Below are positions 7,498-16,851 of a DNA stretch of 64,000 nucleotides, one piece after another. The position numbers and the translations under genes are program-made. The stretch is from Bradyrhizobium lablabi (GTDB taxonomy: Bacteria; Pseudomonadota; Alphaproteobacteria; Rhizobiales; Xanthobacteraceae), in assembly GCF_900141755.1 (NCBI RefSeq), contig NZ_LT670844.1:1860001-1924000 (forward strand). The letters are read 5' to 3'. The notes beneath the pieces are model-generated. The model was given only the letters and a program-made list of their open reading frames with translations, was not told the DNA's origin and did no database searches. How positions within the stretch are numbered: position 1 is the first letter of the stretch; each line of letters begins with the position of its first letter.

Positions 7498-9079
7498 TAA
7501 ATATGCTGGGCAAGGAATTGTCCAGGCCGCGCGTCCGGCCGCGGCTCGATGTCGACCGACCATAGATTGCGATTGTCGACGTCTTTCAGGGTCACCGTCA
7601 TGATGCCGGTACGTCCGTCGATATCGACGCGGCCAAAAAACTGCAATCCGAAGCAGGGTGCGAGATTGTCGCCCTGCTCAGTGCTGCAGCCTTTTTGAAA
7701 CATCGCCGCGGGGCCGAAGGTGTTGTCGAGCTCGCCGGGCGTCCAGGTGCCCGCATGCAGCGGACCCGATACGAATTCCCAGAACGGCTCGAAATCCTGG
7801 AACACCGCGCGATTCGGATCGTAATAATGCGCGGCGGTATAATGCATGTCGGCGGTGAGCCACACAACATTGCTGACGCCGGCCCGTTTGATGAAGGACA
7901 ATAGATCGGCAATCTCATGCTCGCGCCGCTCCGGCGGCCCGTTGCCGAGCGCGATCGCATCCTTGCTGATCAATCCGATCGGCAGGTCCGCGGCAATCAC
8001 CTTCCAGGACGCATCTGAAGCAGCGAGTTCGCGCTTCAGCCAGGCGAGCTGCGGCGCACCGAGGATAAAGGCGTCGCCCGGATCGTCGCGCCCGTTCCAG
8101 GTCGAATCGCGATAGCTGCGCATGTCGATCAGGAACACGTCGAGCAGCGGCCCATAGCCTATCCTGCGGTAGACGCGGCCGGCCTGTCCGGGCCGCTCGC
8201 GGATCGGCATGAATTCGAAAAACGCCTGGCGAGCCCGCGCAACGAGATGCGAGGTGCCGTCCTCGGCGTAACCGGTCTCATCAGTGCTGCCGGCCGGCGA
8301 CCAGTCGTCGGTCACTTCGTGGTCGTCCCACTGCGCGAACATCGGGACTTGCGCATTGAAGGCGCGCAGATGCTCGTCGAGCAAATTGTATTTATAATTG
8401 CCGCGGAATTGCATGAGGCTGTGCGCGACCACGGATTTCTCCTCCGTGACGACATTGCGCCAGATTTCCCCGCCCGGCAGTTTGAGTTGCGCAGGCACCG
8501 GACAATCGGCGTAGATGTGATCGCCGGAATGGATGAAAAAATCGGGGCGATTTTCCAGCATGGTCGCATACGTGCGCATGCCGCCGCGGCTGCGATCGAT
8601 GCCCCAGCCCTGGCCCGCGGTATCGCCGGACCAGACAAAGGATACCGATTTTTTCCCGGTCGATGGGTTGCGGAAATGCCGACCTGGGTTTCACCGGAAA
8701 CGGCTCCAGCAATGTCATCAAACCGCACGCGGTAAAAGATATCCTGCCCCGGCGGAAGATTTTCGAGCAGCACTTTTGACGTAAAGTCGCGCTCCGGGAG
8801 CGCGTTCGACGTCGCAGCGCGAATGATGGTTTTAAAGCTTTCCACGGTCGAGCATTCGACGTGCATGCACGCGGGACGATCGGCGCGAGCCCACACCACC
8901 GCCGAACCCGCGGACACATCGCCCGACTGCAGTCCGCACGCGATTCGGGGCCGATCCGCGGCCCGCGAGAGATAGGGCCTGGCGAGGCCGCCAAGGCCCG
9001 CGAGCGCGACGGTGGATGCCGAGCGAACCAGAAATTGACGCCGGGTCAAACCCCGCTTCGCGCGTATCGTAATCGGCAT
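7497..9079 (-). pseudogene. phoD: Alkaline phosphatase D (phoD) broken by one frameshift
   Basis: PhoD is a Tat-exported, metal-dependent phosphomono/diesterase of the periplasm. The N-terminal frame starts at 9079 with a Tat signal (LTRRQFLVRS) and the Fn3-like PhoD_N domain (GLQSGDVSAGSAVVWARAD, YRVRFDD), and keeps homology to about 8680. The rest of the enzyme is in another frame: SFVWSGDTAGQGWGIDRS, then HSGDHIYAD, QWDDHEVTDDW and the C-terminal LTADMHYTAAHYYDP. Reading GETQVG in the first frame and HFRNPSTGKKS in the second shows that one base is missing near 8679. The remainder is intact and conserved, so this is a recent lesion or a sequencing error. The downstream fragment could be translated from an internal ATG at 8579 but would lack export and the N-terminal domain. 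Confidence 0.85.
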
Positions 9080-9202
9080 TGCGGCTGAGCCTCCGTCGAA
9101 TCACGACGGAGGCTGCCCGGCGAGTTTGACTCTGGGCCGAAGGTTTTTTGACTCCCGGCCGACGGTTTTGCGACAGGAGGATGACACGCGGAGGTGCCAA
9201 AA

Positions 9203-9340
9203 CCGTCATTGCGAGCCATCGGGTCGCGCGAATGCGTGCCCGATGACAGGCTCCGCGAAGCAATCCATGGCTCCCAAAGGGAAGAATGGATCGGGGAGAG
9301 AGTCTTGTACGAAGGGTTCAGCGCAGCGAAACCCGTCAAG
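9203..9340. repeat. Intergenic dispersed repeat fragment
   Basis: Contains CCGTCATTGCGAGC, GCGAAGCAATCCATGG and GAATGGATCGG, plus CAGCGCAGCGAAACCC. These phrases typify the long intergenic repeats of Bradyrhizobium genomes (from memory). It fills the divergent gap between phoD and the caspase-like gene. Confidence 0.6.
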
Positions 9341-9444
9341 CAACATTCGTTGTGATGGGCTTCGCGAACCCTGACGTGACAAATATCACTGTACGGAGGT
9401 TTACCGTCATTCTAACATTCCCGAATAATCTAATCGAATTTACG

Positions 9445-10791
9445 ATGACGAACCAAATGAGCAGCTTTTGGAAAGTTTGCCTGCTGTTGATCGCCGCCTG
9501 CGCGCTGGGTTGCGGCCCGGCGTCAGCCGAAAAGCGGGTGGCTCTGGTCATCGGCAACGGCGCCTACGTCCATAAGCCGCGATTGGCCAATCCGCCGCAC
9601 GACGCCGAGGATGTGGCGGCGGCGCTCAGAAGAAGCAATTTCGAGGTCATCTTCGGGACTGATCTTGGCCAGGCGGAGATGCAGGACGCAACGATCCGCT
9701 TCTCGCGCGCCTCAAGGAGCGCCGATGTGGCGCTGTTTTATTACAGCGGCCATGCGATGCAATTTAACGGCGTCAACTATTTGATGCCAATCGACGCAAC
9801 GCTGGATGATGAGGCGGACTTAAAGCGTTTTGTCCGGGTAGACGACATCATGAATGATCTGCAGCAGGCCAAGAACCTGCGCATATTGGTGCTGGATTCG
9901 TGCCGCGATAATCCATTCGCGGAAAACCTGAAGCGGTCGCTTGGGTCGGCCAGAAGCGTGTCAGTTCGGCAGGGGCTGTCGAAAATGGACGCCCCTCTCG
10001 GCACGATCGTCTCATTCTCGACTCAAGCCGGGCAAACGGCCGATGACGGAAACGGTCGCAACAGCCCCTACACCGCGGCCTTCCTCAGGCGTATCGAGGA
10101 ACCGAAGGAAATCGGCGACGTATTTCGCGATATCAGCACCGACGTTTATGAAACCAGCGGCAAATCGCAACTTCCTGAACTTTCGCTGTCGATCGTGGGG
10201 CAGTTCTATTTGAATGGGCCGGTTTCAATCAACGTGACACCTCCGGCTCAAGGCGCTCCCCTCGACGCTTGCTCGGCGGCGGAAGCACATTGGAAGGCTG
10301 CCGACGTCGTTGGCACCGTCACCGCGTACGAAGATCACATTGCCAAATTCCCAACATGCGCGTTTGTCAACCTCGCCAAATCGCGCCTTGAGCAGTTGAA
10401 GCAGAAAACGGCGCTCGCACCCCCTGGCGGGGCGGCACAAGGTCCGGTGGGCAGGACCAGGAAATTCGATGGAACGTGGAACGTGACTGTGTCCTGCGCA
10501 AAAGAAGGTGCGGCTCTCGGCTACGTCCGATCTATGACGGCTACCGTGACGGATGGGACATTTCACGCCGAGGACACCAAGCCCCTTCTCACGATCGATG
10601 GCGAGATCGGCGCGGACGGCAAGGCGACCTTGTTTGCGAAGGGCTTCACCGGCGGCCCGGCGTATACGTTAGGTCATGAAAAAGAGGGTACGCCTTACGG
10701 TTATACGGTCGATGCGCAGTTCGATGGTACGCGGGGCACCGGAAAACGGAATGAGGCTCGGCCCTGCACCCTGGTCTTCGCCAAACGTTAG
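9445..10791 (+). CDS. Secreted caspase-family (peptidase C14) protein
   Basis: A 448-residue protein with a signal peptide (LLLIAACALGCGPASA, residues about 13-28), then a caspase/metacaspase-like domain (about 30-260): RVALVIGNGAY, the catalytic histidine in YYSGHAMQ (H103) and the catalytic cysteine in VLDSCRDNP (C153). Both dyad residues are present, so protease activity is plausible. The C-terminal 170 residues hold a short Cys-containing repeat-like stretch (SAAEAHWKAADVVGTVTAYEDHIAKFPTC) and a beta-rich domain (GTWNVTVSCAKEG). Such caspase-like proteins are frequent in rhizobia; substrates are mostly unknown. ATG 9445 is chosen because the signal peptide follows; a second ATG at 9457 is an alternative. 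The frame is open further upstream, but that part is repeat sequence. Confidence 0.85.
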   Translation: MTNQMSSFWKVCLLLIAACALGCGPASAEKRVALVIGNGAYVHKPRLANPPHDAEDVAAALRRSNFEVIFGTDLGQAEMQDATIRFSRASRSADVALFYYSGHAMQFNGVNYLMPIDATLDDEADLKRFVRVDDIMNDLQQAKNLRILVLDSCRDNPFAENLKRSLGSARSVSVRQGLSKMDAPLGTIVSFSTQAGQTADDGNGRNSPYTAAFLRRIEEPKEIGDVFRDISTDVYETSGKSQLPELSLSIVGQFYLNGPVSINVTPPAQGAPLDACSAAEAHWKAADVVGTVTAYEDHIAKFPTCAFVNLAKSRLEQLKQKTALAPPGGAAQGPVGRTRKFDGTWNVTVSCAKEGAALGYVRSMTATVTDGTFHAEDTKPLLTIDGEIGADGKATLFAKGFTGGPAYTLGHEKEGTPYGYTVDAQFDGTRGTGKRNEARPCTLVFAKR

Positions 10792-10809
10792 ATAAACCCG
10801 TTCAATTGC

Positions 10810-11220
10810 CTACCGCTTCCAGTCGCATATGCCGCCGGACGTACACGGCCAGACCTGGATCCGCGTATCCTGCGCTTGCGCATCGAGCGGATTGCTATGC
10901 CGGCGTGCGAGCCTGGCGCGCGCCGCGCCGCGCGGCTTTTCGGCCGGCGCATGCACCACTATCGTCCGGTGCATGGTGATCTTGGGCTCGGCTTGCGGTG
11001 CCGCCTTCGCCTGCGTGCCCTCGCCGCGGCGATCGCCCTTTGCTTCGATCCGAACCGGTTCGAATCTGGAAGGCGGCCCAAGCGGTTTTGGCGACAACAC
11101 GGCCTGCGGGAGATCGAGCCCAAGGAACTGATCGGGACGGTATTCGTCGGCCATCGACAGGCCGCTCCAGGCCAGCAAGGCGGTGCACATGACGGCGGTC
11201 AAAATATCTTTGGGGGCCAT
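10810..11220 (-). CDS. Exported hypothetical protein, 136 aa
   Basis: No family recognised. From ATG 11220 the protein starts with a signal peptide (MAPKDILTAVMCTALLAWSGLSMA), followed by a conserved-looking N-terminal stretch (DEYRPDQFLGLDLPQAVLSP), a basic Ala/Arg-rich middle and a C-terminal pair of cysteines (WPCTSGGICDWKR). The small size and terminal CxxxxxC pair suggest a periplasmic protein with a disulfide. GAGGTCTCGG precedes the start; an upstream in-frame ATG at 11262 is less likely because it would precede the signal peptide. It is convergent with the caspase gene, 18 bases apart. Confidence 0.65.
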   Translation of the reverse strand: MAPKDILTAVMCTALLAWSGLSMADEYRPDQFLGLDLPQAVLSPKPLGPPSRFEPVRIEAKGDRRGEGTQAKAAPQAEPKITMHRTIVVHAPAEKPRGAARARLARRHSNPLDAQAQDTRIQVWPCTSGGICDWKR

Positions 11221-11518
11221 CCGAGACCTCTTGAGCGGTCGAGAACAAAACAATGAACCCAATATAAGGCGAGTTCCGCGAGTTCATCAGGGCGGGCCTG
11301 AAGAATCTTGCGTTCCCGCTTGGTTAACTCGGATTGAAGCCATTGCAATCGCAGCCCGTCCTGACCACAATTACTGATTGTAAGATGGAGAGAGATCGAT
11401 CATGGCGAAATGGCGAAACTAAAGCCCGCAGGCGTCGAAGGCTATGGCCTCGAACCGAGCGCCGTCCACCGACCTCGAGCGTCAGCCAAATATTCGCGAG
11501 GATACCTTCGCCCGGGCT
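11221..11518. other. Intergenic region, nothing recognised
   Basis: This 298-base gap lies between the exported hypothetical and the ABC permease gene. I find no convincing coding frame, hairpin with T-run or repeat in it. Confidence 0.5.
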
Positions 11519-12370
11519 TCAATGGATGCGGCGCCACGGCATAAGAAGACGCTCGATCCTGCCGACCGCAAACGTCAGCAGCAGTGCCAGCGCGATCGTT
11601 GCGACCAAAGCGGCAAAGACTTTTGGAATGATATAAAGCGAGCCCGCTTTGAAAATGGCATGGCCCAACCCCTCGGATGACGACATGAATTCGCCGACGA
11701 TCGCGCCGATCAACGCGAAACCGACCGTCAGCTTCAGCCCGGCGAAAATATCGGTGAGCGAGGCCGGTACCACGAGCTTGCGGAAGATCTGAAACTTCGA
11801 CGCTCCCAGCGTCCGCATCAAATTGATCTGGTCTGCGTCAACCCCGACCGCGCCCTTGTAAGACGTCACCAGGGCGACAATCACGACCGACAAGGTCGAC
11901 ATCGCGACCTTCGAAATCAGCCCGGTGCCGAACCAGATGATGATGATTGGCGCCAAAGCGATGATCGGAATTGACCCGAGCGCGATGACGAATGGTTCCA
12001 CCACGCGCGAAACGAACCGGGAGTACCATAGCGAGAGGCCGACGACGGTGCCGACGAAATTTCCAACCAGAAAGCCGAGCAGGGTCTCAAGTCCAGTGAC
12101 ATAGCTATCGCGCCACAGACTGCCGTCGCGCACCATCTGACCGAGGAAGCCGGCGATCGCCGAAGGCGATCCAAACATGAAGGCCGCCTGCTTGTTATTC
12201 GCCGTCAGATGGTCCCAAAAGCCGAGCAGCACGGCGAGCAGCGCCACTTGTGTCGCCAGAACGATGGCCGCCGAGCGGAACCTGCGCCAGCGCCGGATGG
12301 CGGGGGCGACCGGCGTTTGTGCGGGCGAGTGAGTTGCGCGGTCCATCCCGCGCTCAGTATCCGCGGTCAT
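11519..12370 (-). CDS. ABC transporter permease (SsuC/TauC type)
   Basis: A 283-residue inner-membrane permease with about six membrane segments. The family fingerprint is present: the EAA-loop region NLMRTLGASKFQIFRKLVVPASLTDIFAGLKLTVGFALIGAIVGEF, plus IPIIALAPIIIIWFG. It pairs with the ATPase upstream (4-base ATGA overlap) and the NMT1/SsuA-type binding protein, forming a three-gene importer transcribed from 14243 leftward. The family imports sulfonates, nitrate, thiamine precursors, aromatic acids or similar; the substrate cannot be fixed here. Confidence 0.9.
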   Translation of the reverse strand: MTADTERGMDRATHSPAQTPVAPAIRRWRRFRSAAIVLATQVALLAVLLGFWDHLTANNKQAAFMFGSPSAIAGFLGQMVRDGSLWRDSYVTGLETLLGFLVGNFVGTVVGLSLWYSRFVSRVVEPFVIALGSIPIIALAPIIIIWFGTGLISKVAMSTLSVVIVALVTSYKGAVGVDADQINLMRTLGASKFQIFRKLVVPASLTDIFAGLKLTVGFALIGAIVGEFMSSSEGLGHAIFKAGSLYIIPKVFAALVATIALALLLTFAVGRIERLLMPWRRIH

Positions 12371-13200
12371 TGCAACACGACGTCGAGATCGGCCCAGATT
12401 TGCCGAACGTATTTGCTGAAATCGCGGCTATCGCGCGCCGCCATCATGTCGGTGCGCTCGATGCCGAGCGCAATATTGTAGACCGCTTTCACCTGGGTCG
12501 GCCGTTTGGATAGCACGATAACGCGGTCCGCAAGCGATACGGCTTCCTCGATATCGTGCGTTATGAGCAACAGCGACCGGCCGCCCTCGCGAACGAGCTT
12601 CGCAGTGTCGCTTTCGATCAAGAGCTTGTTTTGGAAATCGAGCGCGGCGAAGGGTTCGTCGAGCAATAATACGGCAGGCTCATTCACCAGCGTCCGCGCC
12701 AACGCCACGCGCTGGCGCATGCCGCCCGAGAGCGTCGACGGGTAGTGAGCCGCGAAGCCGTGGAGCCCGAGCTGATCGAGCATTGCGTGACCGCGGTCCC
12801 GAGCCTCGCTCGCCGCCACGCCGCGGATTTCCAGACCCAGCATCACATTGCCGAGTGCCGTTCGCCACGGCAAAAGCAGGTCTTTCTGAAGCATGTAGCC
12901 GACATTTTGCGGTTGGCCGGCAATTTCCCGCCCATACCAGCTGATACGTCCGCGGTCCGGCGTGAGCAATCCGCACAAAGTGTTCAGCAGTGTCGTCTTG
13001 CCGCAACCCGAAGGACCAACGATGCTGACAATCTGGCTATGATCGAGCGTTAGGCTGAGATCGCCTATGACCGGAACTACTCGCCCGTCAACCTCATAGC
13101 TCTTTGCAACATGCTGGACGACGAGCGGAACCGCGGCAACAGCTTTTGCTCCGGCAACATCGTCCCCGGCAACGCGCGCGCCGTTTACTACACCGGTCAT
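12367..13200 (-). CDS. ABC transporter ATP-binding protein (SsuB/TauB type)
   Basis: A 277-residue cytoplasmic ATPase energising the permease encoded downstream. Walker A GPSGCGKTT, Q-loop YMLQKDLLLPWRT, signature LSGGMRQR, Walker B VLLLDEPFAALD and the switch His in LITHDIEEA are intact. The Gln-Lys-Asp-Leu-Leu-Pro-Trp Q-loop phrase is characteristic of the nitrate/sulfonate/taurine group. The first 25 residues are a low-complexity extension. It overlaps the genes on both sides by four bases (ATGA), indicating translational coupling. Confidence 0.92.
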   Translation of the reverse strand: MTGVVNGARVAGDDVAGAKAVAAVPLVVQHVAKSYEVDGRVVPVIGDLSLTLDHSQIVSIVGPSGCGKTTLLNTLCGLLTPDRGRISWYGREIAGQPQNVGYMLQKDLLLPWRTALGNVMLGLEIRGVAASEARDRGHAMLDQLGLHGFAAHYPSTLSGGMRQRVALARTLVNEPAVLLLDEPFAALDFQNKLLIESDTAKLVREGGRSLLLITHDIEEAVSLADRVIVLSKRPTQVKAVYNIALGIERTDMMAARDSRDFSKYVRQIWADLDVVLQ

Positions 13201-14243
13201 TTGAGGCTGGCGACCGCCTTTTCCGCAAAAGAGTTATCGATGATCTGATCGAAGGATATCGTGCCTTTCGCGTTACCCAGATAGACCTGCATATCCATCA
13301 GATTTTTCCACTGGTCCTGTTTGGTAACAACGGATTGCGCGGGAATGAGATATTTGAGCTCGGCATCGATTGCCTTGTCGACGACCTCGCCGGGAAGGTC
13401 CGGAAATTCCTTGCGAGCAACTTGCTTGGCGAATGCCGGATCGGCGTAGGTCTTGCGGGAGGCTTCCTCAAACGAGGTAACGAGCGCCTGCACCATCTCA
13501 GGATCTTTCTGGATCGTCGTGGGCAGCACCATGATTCCAGTGTTGCAGAAAGGTCCGATATAGCTTGAGAAATCGAATACCACCTTGGCGCCCTGCGCTT
13601 CGGCGGCAGCGACGCTCGGCTGATAGGCAATCGCAATATCGGCTTGGCCCGCCAGCATGGCTGCAATTTCGGTGCCTGGGTTCACCGGAACGATGGTCGC
13701 GTCCACGCCGACCTTGAGGCCCGCTTTCTCCAACAGCCGCTTCGCAACGCTGTAATTTGTATTCGGTTCGGGCGATGTAACGATTTTCAAGCCCTTGAAG
13801 TCTTTGGGGTCGGTAATCGGCTTGAGCGTTTTCGATACACCGAAATAATGCGCGCGCTGAACGACCGTGCCGACGACAACGCCTGGACCGCCATTCTCCC
13901 GGGAAATCTGGGCCATGGTCGCATCGCCGATCGCAAAATCCGCCGACCCACCGAGAACGGCCGCGAAGGTCTGGGTGTCGCCGCCGGCGGCGCTCACCTT
14001 CATGTCGAGGCCGTTTTTCTCGAAGACGCCGCCGTGCATGCCGACATAGAGGTTGATGTAACCGAGGTTATGGACAGCTTCGCTGAAGCGCACTTCCTTC
14101 AGCGGAGCGGCAGCCGCGAGGCGAGAGCCGGCGATGGGCGTGATCGCCAGACCGCTTGCAAGGGCGGCGGATGTTTTTAGAAAATGCCGGCGGCTGAGTG
14201 AGCTGTGGTCCGCGGCGAGAGACTGATGGAACCTATCTATCAT
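13197..14243 (-). CDS. ABC transporter substrate-binding protein (NMT1/SsuA-like), Tat-exported
   Basis: A 348-residue periplasmic binding protein. It has a twin-arginine signal (LSRRHFLKTSAALASG...AAAA), then the two-lobed NMT1/THI5-like domain: VRFSEAVHNLGYINLYVGMHGGVFEKNGLDM, GGSADFAIGDATMAQIS, and the hinge region LKIVTSPEPNTNYSVAKRLLEKAGL. Family ligands include sulfonates, nitrate, pyrimidine precursors and aromatic acids; this one is not assignable. It is the first gene of the importer operon, and a perfect inverted repeat lies about 120 bases upstream of its start. Confidence 0.9.
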   Translation of the reverse strand: MIDRFHQSLAADHSSLSRRHFLKTSAALASGLAITPIAGSRLAAAAPLKEVRFSEAVHNLGYINLYVGMHGGVFEKNGLDMKVSAAGGDTQTFAAVLGGSADFAIGDATMAQISRENGGPGVVVGTVVQRAHYFGVSKTLKPITDPKDFKGLKIVTSPEPNTNYSVAKRLLEKAGLKVGVDATIVPVNPGTEIAAMLAGQADIAIAYQPSVAAAEAQGAKVVFDFSSYIGPFCNTGIMVLPTTIQKDPEMVQALVTSFEEASRKTYADPAFAKQVARKEFPDLPGEVVDKAIDAELKYLIPAQSVVTKQDQWKNLMDMQVYLGNAKGTISFDQIIDNSFAEKAVASLK

Positions 14244-14361
14244 GGCCCTTTGCTCCTCGCGAAGTTGATCCTCGCTTACGGAGCAAAGCTAGTCCCTCGC
14301 GCGAACAAGCCGCAAGACGAAAGAAGCGACGGGGTGATTAATCGCGTATCAGCCACAAATT

Positions 14362-14385
14362 GATAATGTCATTTTTGACATTATC
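14362..14385. promoter_or_regulatory. Perfect 10-bp inverted repeat, probable operator of the ABC importer operon
   Basis: Arms GATAATGTCA (14362-14371) and TGACATTATC (14376-14385) flank TTTT. It lies 119 bases before the substrate-binding gene in an otherwise featureless 230-base gap. The TGTCA...TGACA core resembles the half-sites before the marR gene at 26457. No T-run terminator context fits the importer or the neighbouring oxidoreductase gene, so an operator is the likelier reading. Confidence 0.55.
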
Positions 14386-14473
14386 GCTGCTCAAAGAAAC
14401 GGCCGCGGAACTCTGTTCGTATTCTCTGGCATGGTCCTTCGGTATCGGCGGGCAACGGACGCGCCGTGCTTAC

Positions 14474-16801
14474 CTATCCCGCCGCAGCACTTGCGTGAAT
14501 GCGTTCGGACCGCGTCTGGTGCACCGCCGCCTCATGATCAGGCAGCAGCGACAGCCGTACGGCGACGTGCTTGTGATAAGGCGTGCCGGCGATCGGGTCG
14601 CGATTGCCGCTCTCGGTGAGCAGGTTGATCCGCGGCCCGTTGGTGAGGCGCTCGCCGCTTGGCGTGGGATACGCCTGACCATAGCCGTGCGGCAGCGCGA
14701 GTTGGCCGCGCCGCATTGAGCCGTCGGTTTTGCAGCGGACGATCAGGCGCCCGACCGGGGATTCAACGGCGATCCAGTCGCCGTCTTTGGCGCCGAGTTC
14801 GCTTAGATCAGCAGGATTGATCAGCAGCGCGCCGTCCGGATCGTCGCGGCGCCATTTTGGATCGCGAAAAATCTGATTGGCGTTGAACATCCGCCGCTGC
14901 CCGGCCGCCAGCATGAACGGAAATTCTCTCGGCGCGCCGGCGCTCTCGGGGTCGAGACGGGCGAGCCATTCGAGCATGCCCGGGACCGCAAGGCGAATCT
15001 TGCGGTCGGGATGGCCGATCAGGGACCAGACCTCGTCATATTCATGCTGGGTGACCGCAACGCCCTGCCGCGTCGCGATCATGGCGTCGAACAGCGCATC
15101 GCCGAGCGCTTGATCGGCAACATCGTCCGGCGCGCCGAGCGCCCGCCGCACCGCTTGCGGCGACCGCTTGGCGCAGGAAAGCGCCGCGTTCCACAAGGGC
15201 GCGGCGGCCGCCGTGCCATCGGGAAGCGTTTGTCCCAGCGTTTGGTAGAGCACCAGTGCGGCGACCGAAGCCGCCGAGGGGTTTTCGCCCATGAAGGCGC
15301 GAAACGCCGCGGCGAATTCCGACCTCGATCGCTTAGCCGCTTCCCGCAACGGCGCCAGCGCATTGTCGCCGGGTAGATAGCCGAGTGCGCGGGCAAGCCG
15401 TGTGTAGATTTCGGGCTCCGGCAAAGTGCCTTCGAGCGGCGGCAGGACGCCGGCGCGGACGTGAAAATAATTGGTCGGAAATTCGAAGTTGAACAGCGTG
15501 AATTCGGTCTTCTCATATTGCGAGGACGCCGGCAGAACATAGTGCGCGAGCTGCGCGGTCTCGGTCATGGCGACATCGACCACGACGCAAAGCTCGAGCG
15601 ATCGCAGCGCGCGTTCGACGGCTTTCGTGTTCGACGCGGTATTGGCGGGGTTGGAGCTGTCGACCCAGACGCCGCGCAGGCGGTCCGGATGATCGCTGAG
15701 CACGGCCTCCGGGAAAATGTTCGGCGGCAGAAGGCCAGCTATCACCTCATCGCCGGTCGGCGCAAATTTCTGGCCGGGAGAGTTGCCCCATAGCGGCTGC
15801 AGCCAGCTATGCAACTGGTTGGTGCCTTTGCGGCCAAAACTGCCGGAAAGCATGATCAGCAGCTTTTCCAGGTAGGAATTCAGCGTCGAGTTGACGCCTT
15901 GCTGGATGCCGAGCTCGACGCGGACCACCATCGCTTTTGCCGCCGCGATCATCGCCGCGCAGCGCTCGATGTCGGCCATCGAGATTTCAGCAGCGGCGGC
16001 CCATTCCTCGACCGGAATCTCCAGGAGAGCCTCTCTGACCTCCGCAACGCCGACCGTATGCTCGTTGATAAAATCATGGTCGATGAGATCGGACCGGACC
16101 AGCGTGGCGAGCAGCGCGCCCAGCAGGAACGCGTCAGCGCCCGGGCGGACGGCGAGATGCAGATCGGCCATCTCGGCGGTCTCGGTCCGGCGCGGGTCGA
16201 CGACGATCAGTTTTCGCGCCGGGTCCTTGCGGATCTGATTGAGATGGTCGCGGGCGTTTGGAAAACCATGCGCGATCCACGGGTTGGCGCCGATCACGAA
16301 AAGCAGATCGCAATGGTGCACGTCCTCGGCGGTGTGGCAGGTCTGGCTGCCGAACATGTGACCGTTGATCCAGAAGTCTCCGGTTTTCTCCTGCGACAGC
16401 GCGTTGAAGACGTGGCGCGAGCCGAGCGCACGCAGGAACGCGTTGGCATAGGCGCCGCCGGCGTGGTTGCCCTGCCCGCCGCCGCCATAGAGCGCCAGGC
16501 TCTTGCCGCCGTGCCGGTCGACGAGGTCGCGCACCCGCTCGGCGATCTCGGTGATCGCGACATCCCAGGTGATCGCATCGAACCCGCCGTCGGCGCGGCG
16601 GCGCAATGGCGTGGTGAGCCGGTCCTTGTGGTGCGCATAATAAGGAATGCGCGCCGCCTTGTTGCAGAGGTAGCCCTGTGATTTGGGGCTCGACCGATCG
16701 CCCCGGACTTTTTCGATGTGCCCTTCATTCACCAGGACTTCGATGCCGCAATTGACGTAACATAGATTGCAGGCGGTCTTGTGCCAGGTACCCGGCGCCA
16801 T
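14474..16801 (-). CDS. Molybdopterin-dependent oxidoreductase (formate dehydrogenase/DMSO reductase family)
   Basis: A 775-residue cytoplasmic-type enzyme with no Tat signal. The N-terminal Fe4S4 site is complete: CNLCYVNC (C11, C14, C18) and C46 in GYLCNKA. Molybdopterin-binding regions follow (LYGGGGQGNHAGGAYANAFLRALG, VIGANPWIAHGFPNARDHL, IVVDPRRTETAEMADLHL). C155 in SQTCHTAED is the likely molybdenum ligand. The C-terminal dinucleotide-binding domain runs from about 610 (LAAGQRRMFNANQIFRDP, LINPADLSELGAKDGDWIAVESPVGRL). It is the last gene of an SDR-crotonase-oxidoreductase operon, 50 bases after the crotonase gene, so it may act in a fatty or aromatic acid pathway rather than on formate. 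AGGGAGAG precedes ATG 16801. Confidence 0.88.
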   Translation of the reverse strand: MAPGTWHKTACNLCYVNCGIEVLVNEGHIEKVRGDRSSPKSQGYLCNKAARIPYYAHHKDRLTTPLRRRADGGFDAITWDVAITEIAERVRDLVDRHGGKSLALYGGGGQGNHAGGAYANAFLRALGSRHVFNALSQEKTGDFWINGHMFGSQTCHTAEDVHHCDLLFVIGANPWIAHGFPNARDHLNQIRKDPARKLIVVDPRRTETAEMADLHLAVRPGADAFLLGALLATLVRSDLIDHDFINEHTVGVAEVREALLEIPVEEWAAAAEISMADIERCAAMIAAAKAMVVRVELGIQQGVNSTLNSYLEKLLIMLSGSFGRKGTNQLHSWLQPLWGNSPGQKFAPTGDEVIAGLLPPNIFPEAVLSDHPDRLRGVWVDSSNPANTASNTKAVERALRSLELCVVVDVAMTETAQLAHYVLPASSQYEKTEFTLFNFEFPTNYFHVRAGVLPPLEGTLPEPEIYTRLARALGYLPGDNALAPLREAAKRSRSEFAAAFRAFMGENPSAASVAALVLYQTLGQTLPDGTAAAAPLWNAALSCAKRSPQAVRRALGAPDDVADQALGDALFDAMIATRQGVAVTQHEYDEVWSLIGHPDRKIRLAVPGMLEWLARLDPESAGAPREFPFMLAAGQRRMFNANQIFRDPKWRRDDPDGALLINPADLSELGAKDGDWIAVESPVGRLIVRCKTDGSMRRGQLALPHGYGQAYPTPSGERLTNGPRINLLTESGNRDPIAGTPYHKHVAVRLSLLPDHEAAVHQTRSERIHASAAAG

Positions 16802-16851
16802 GTTGGCTCTCCCTGCTGACCTCTAGGGTTTGCTTCGGCGCGAAGCGCGAT

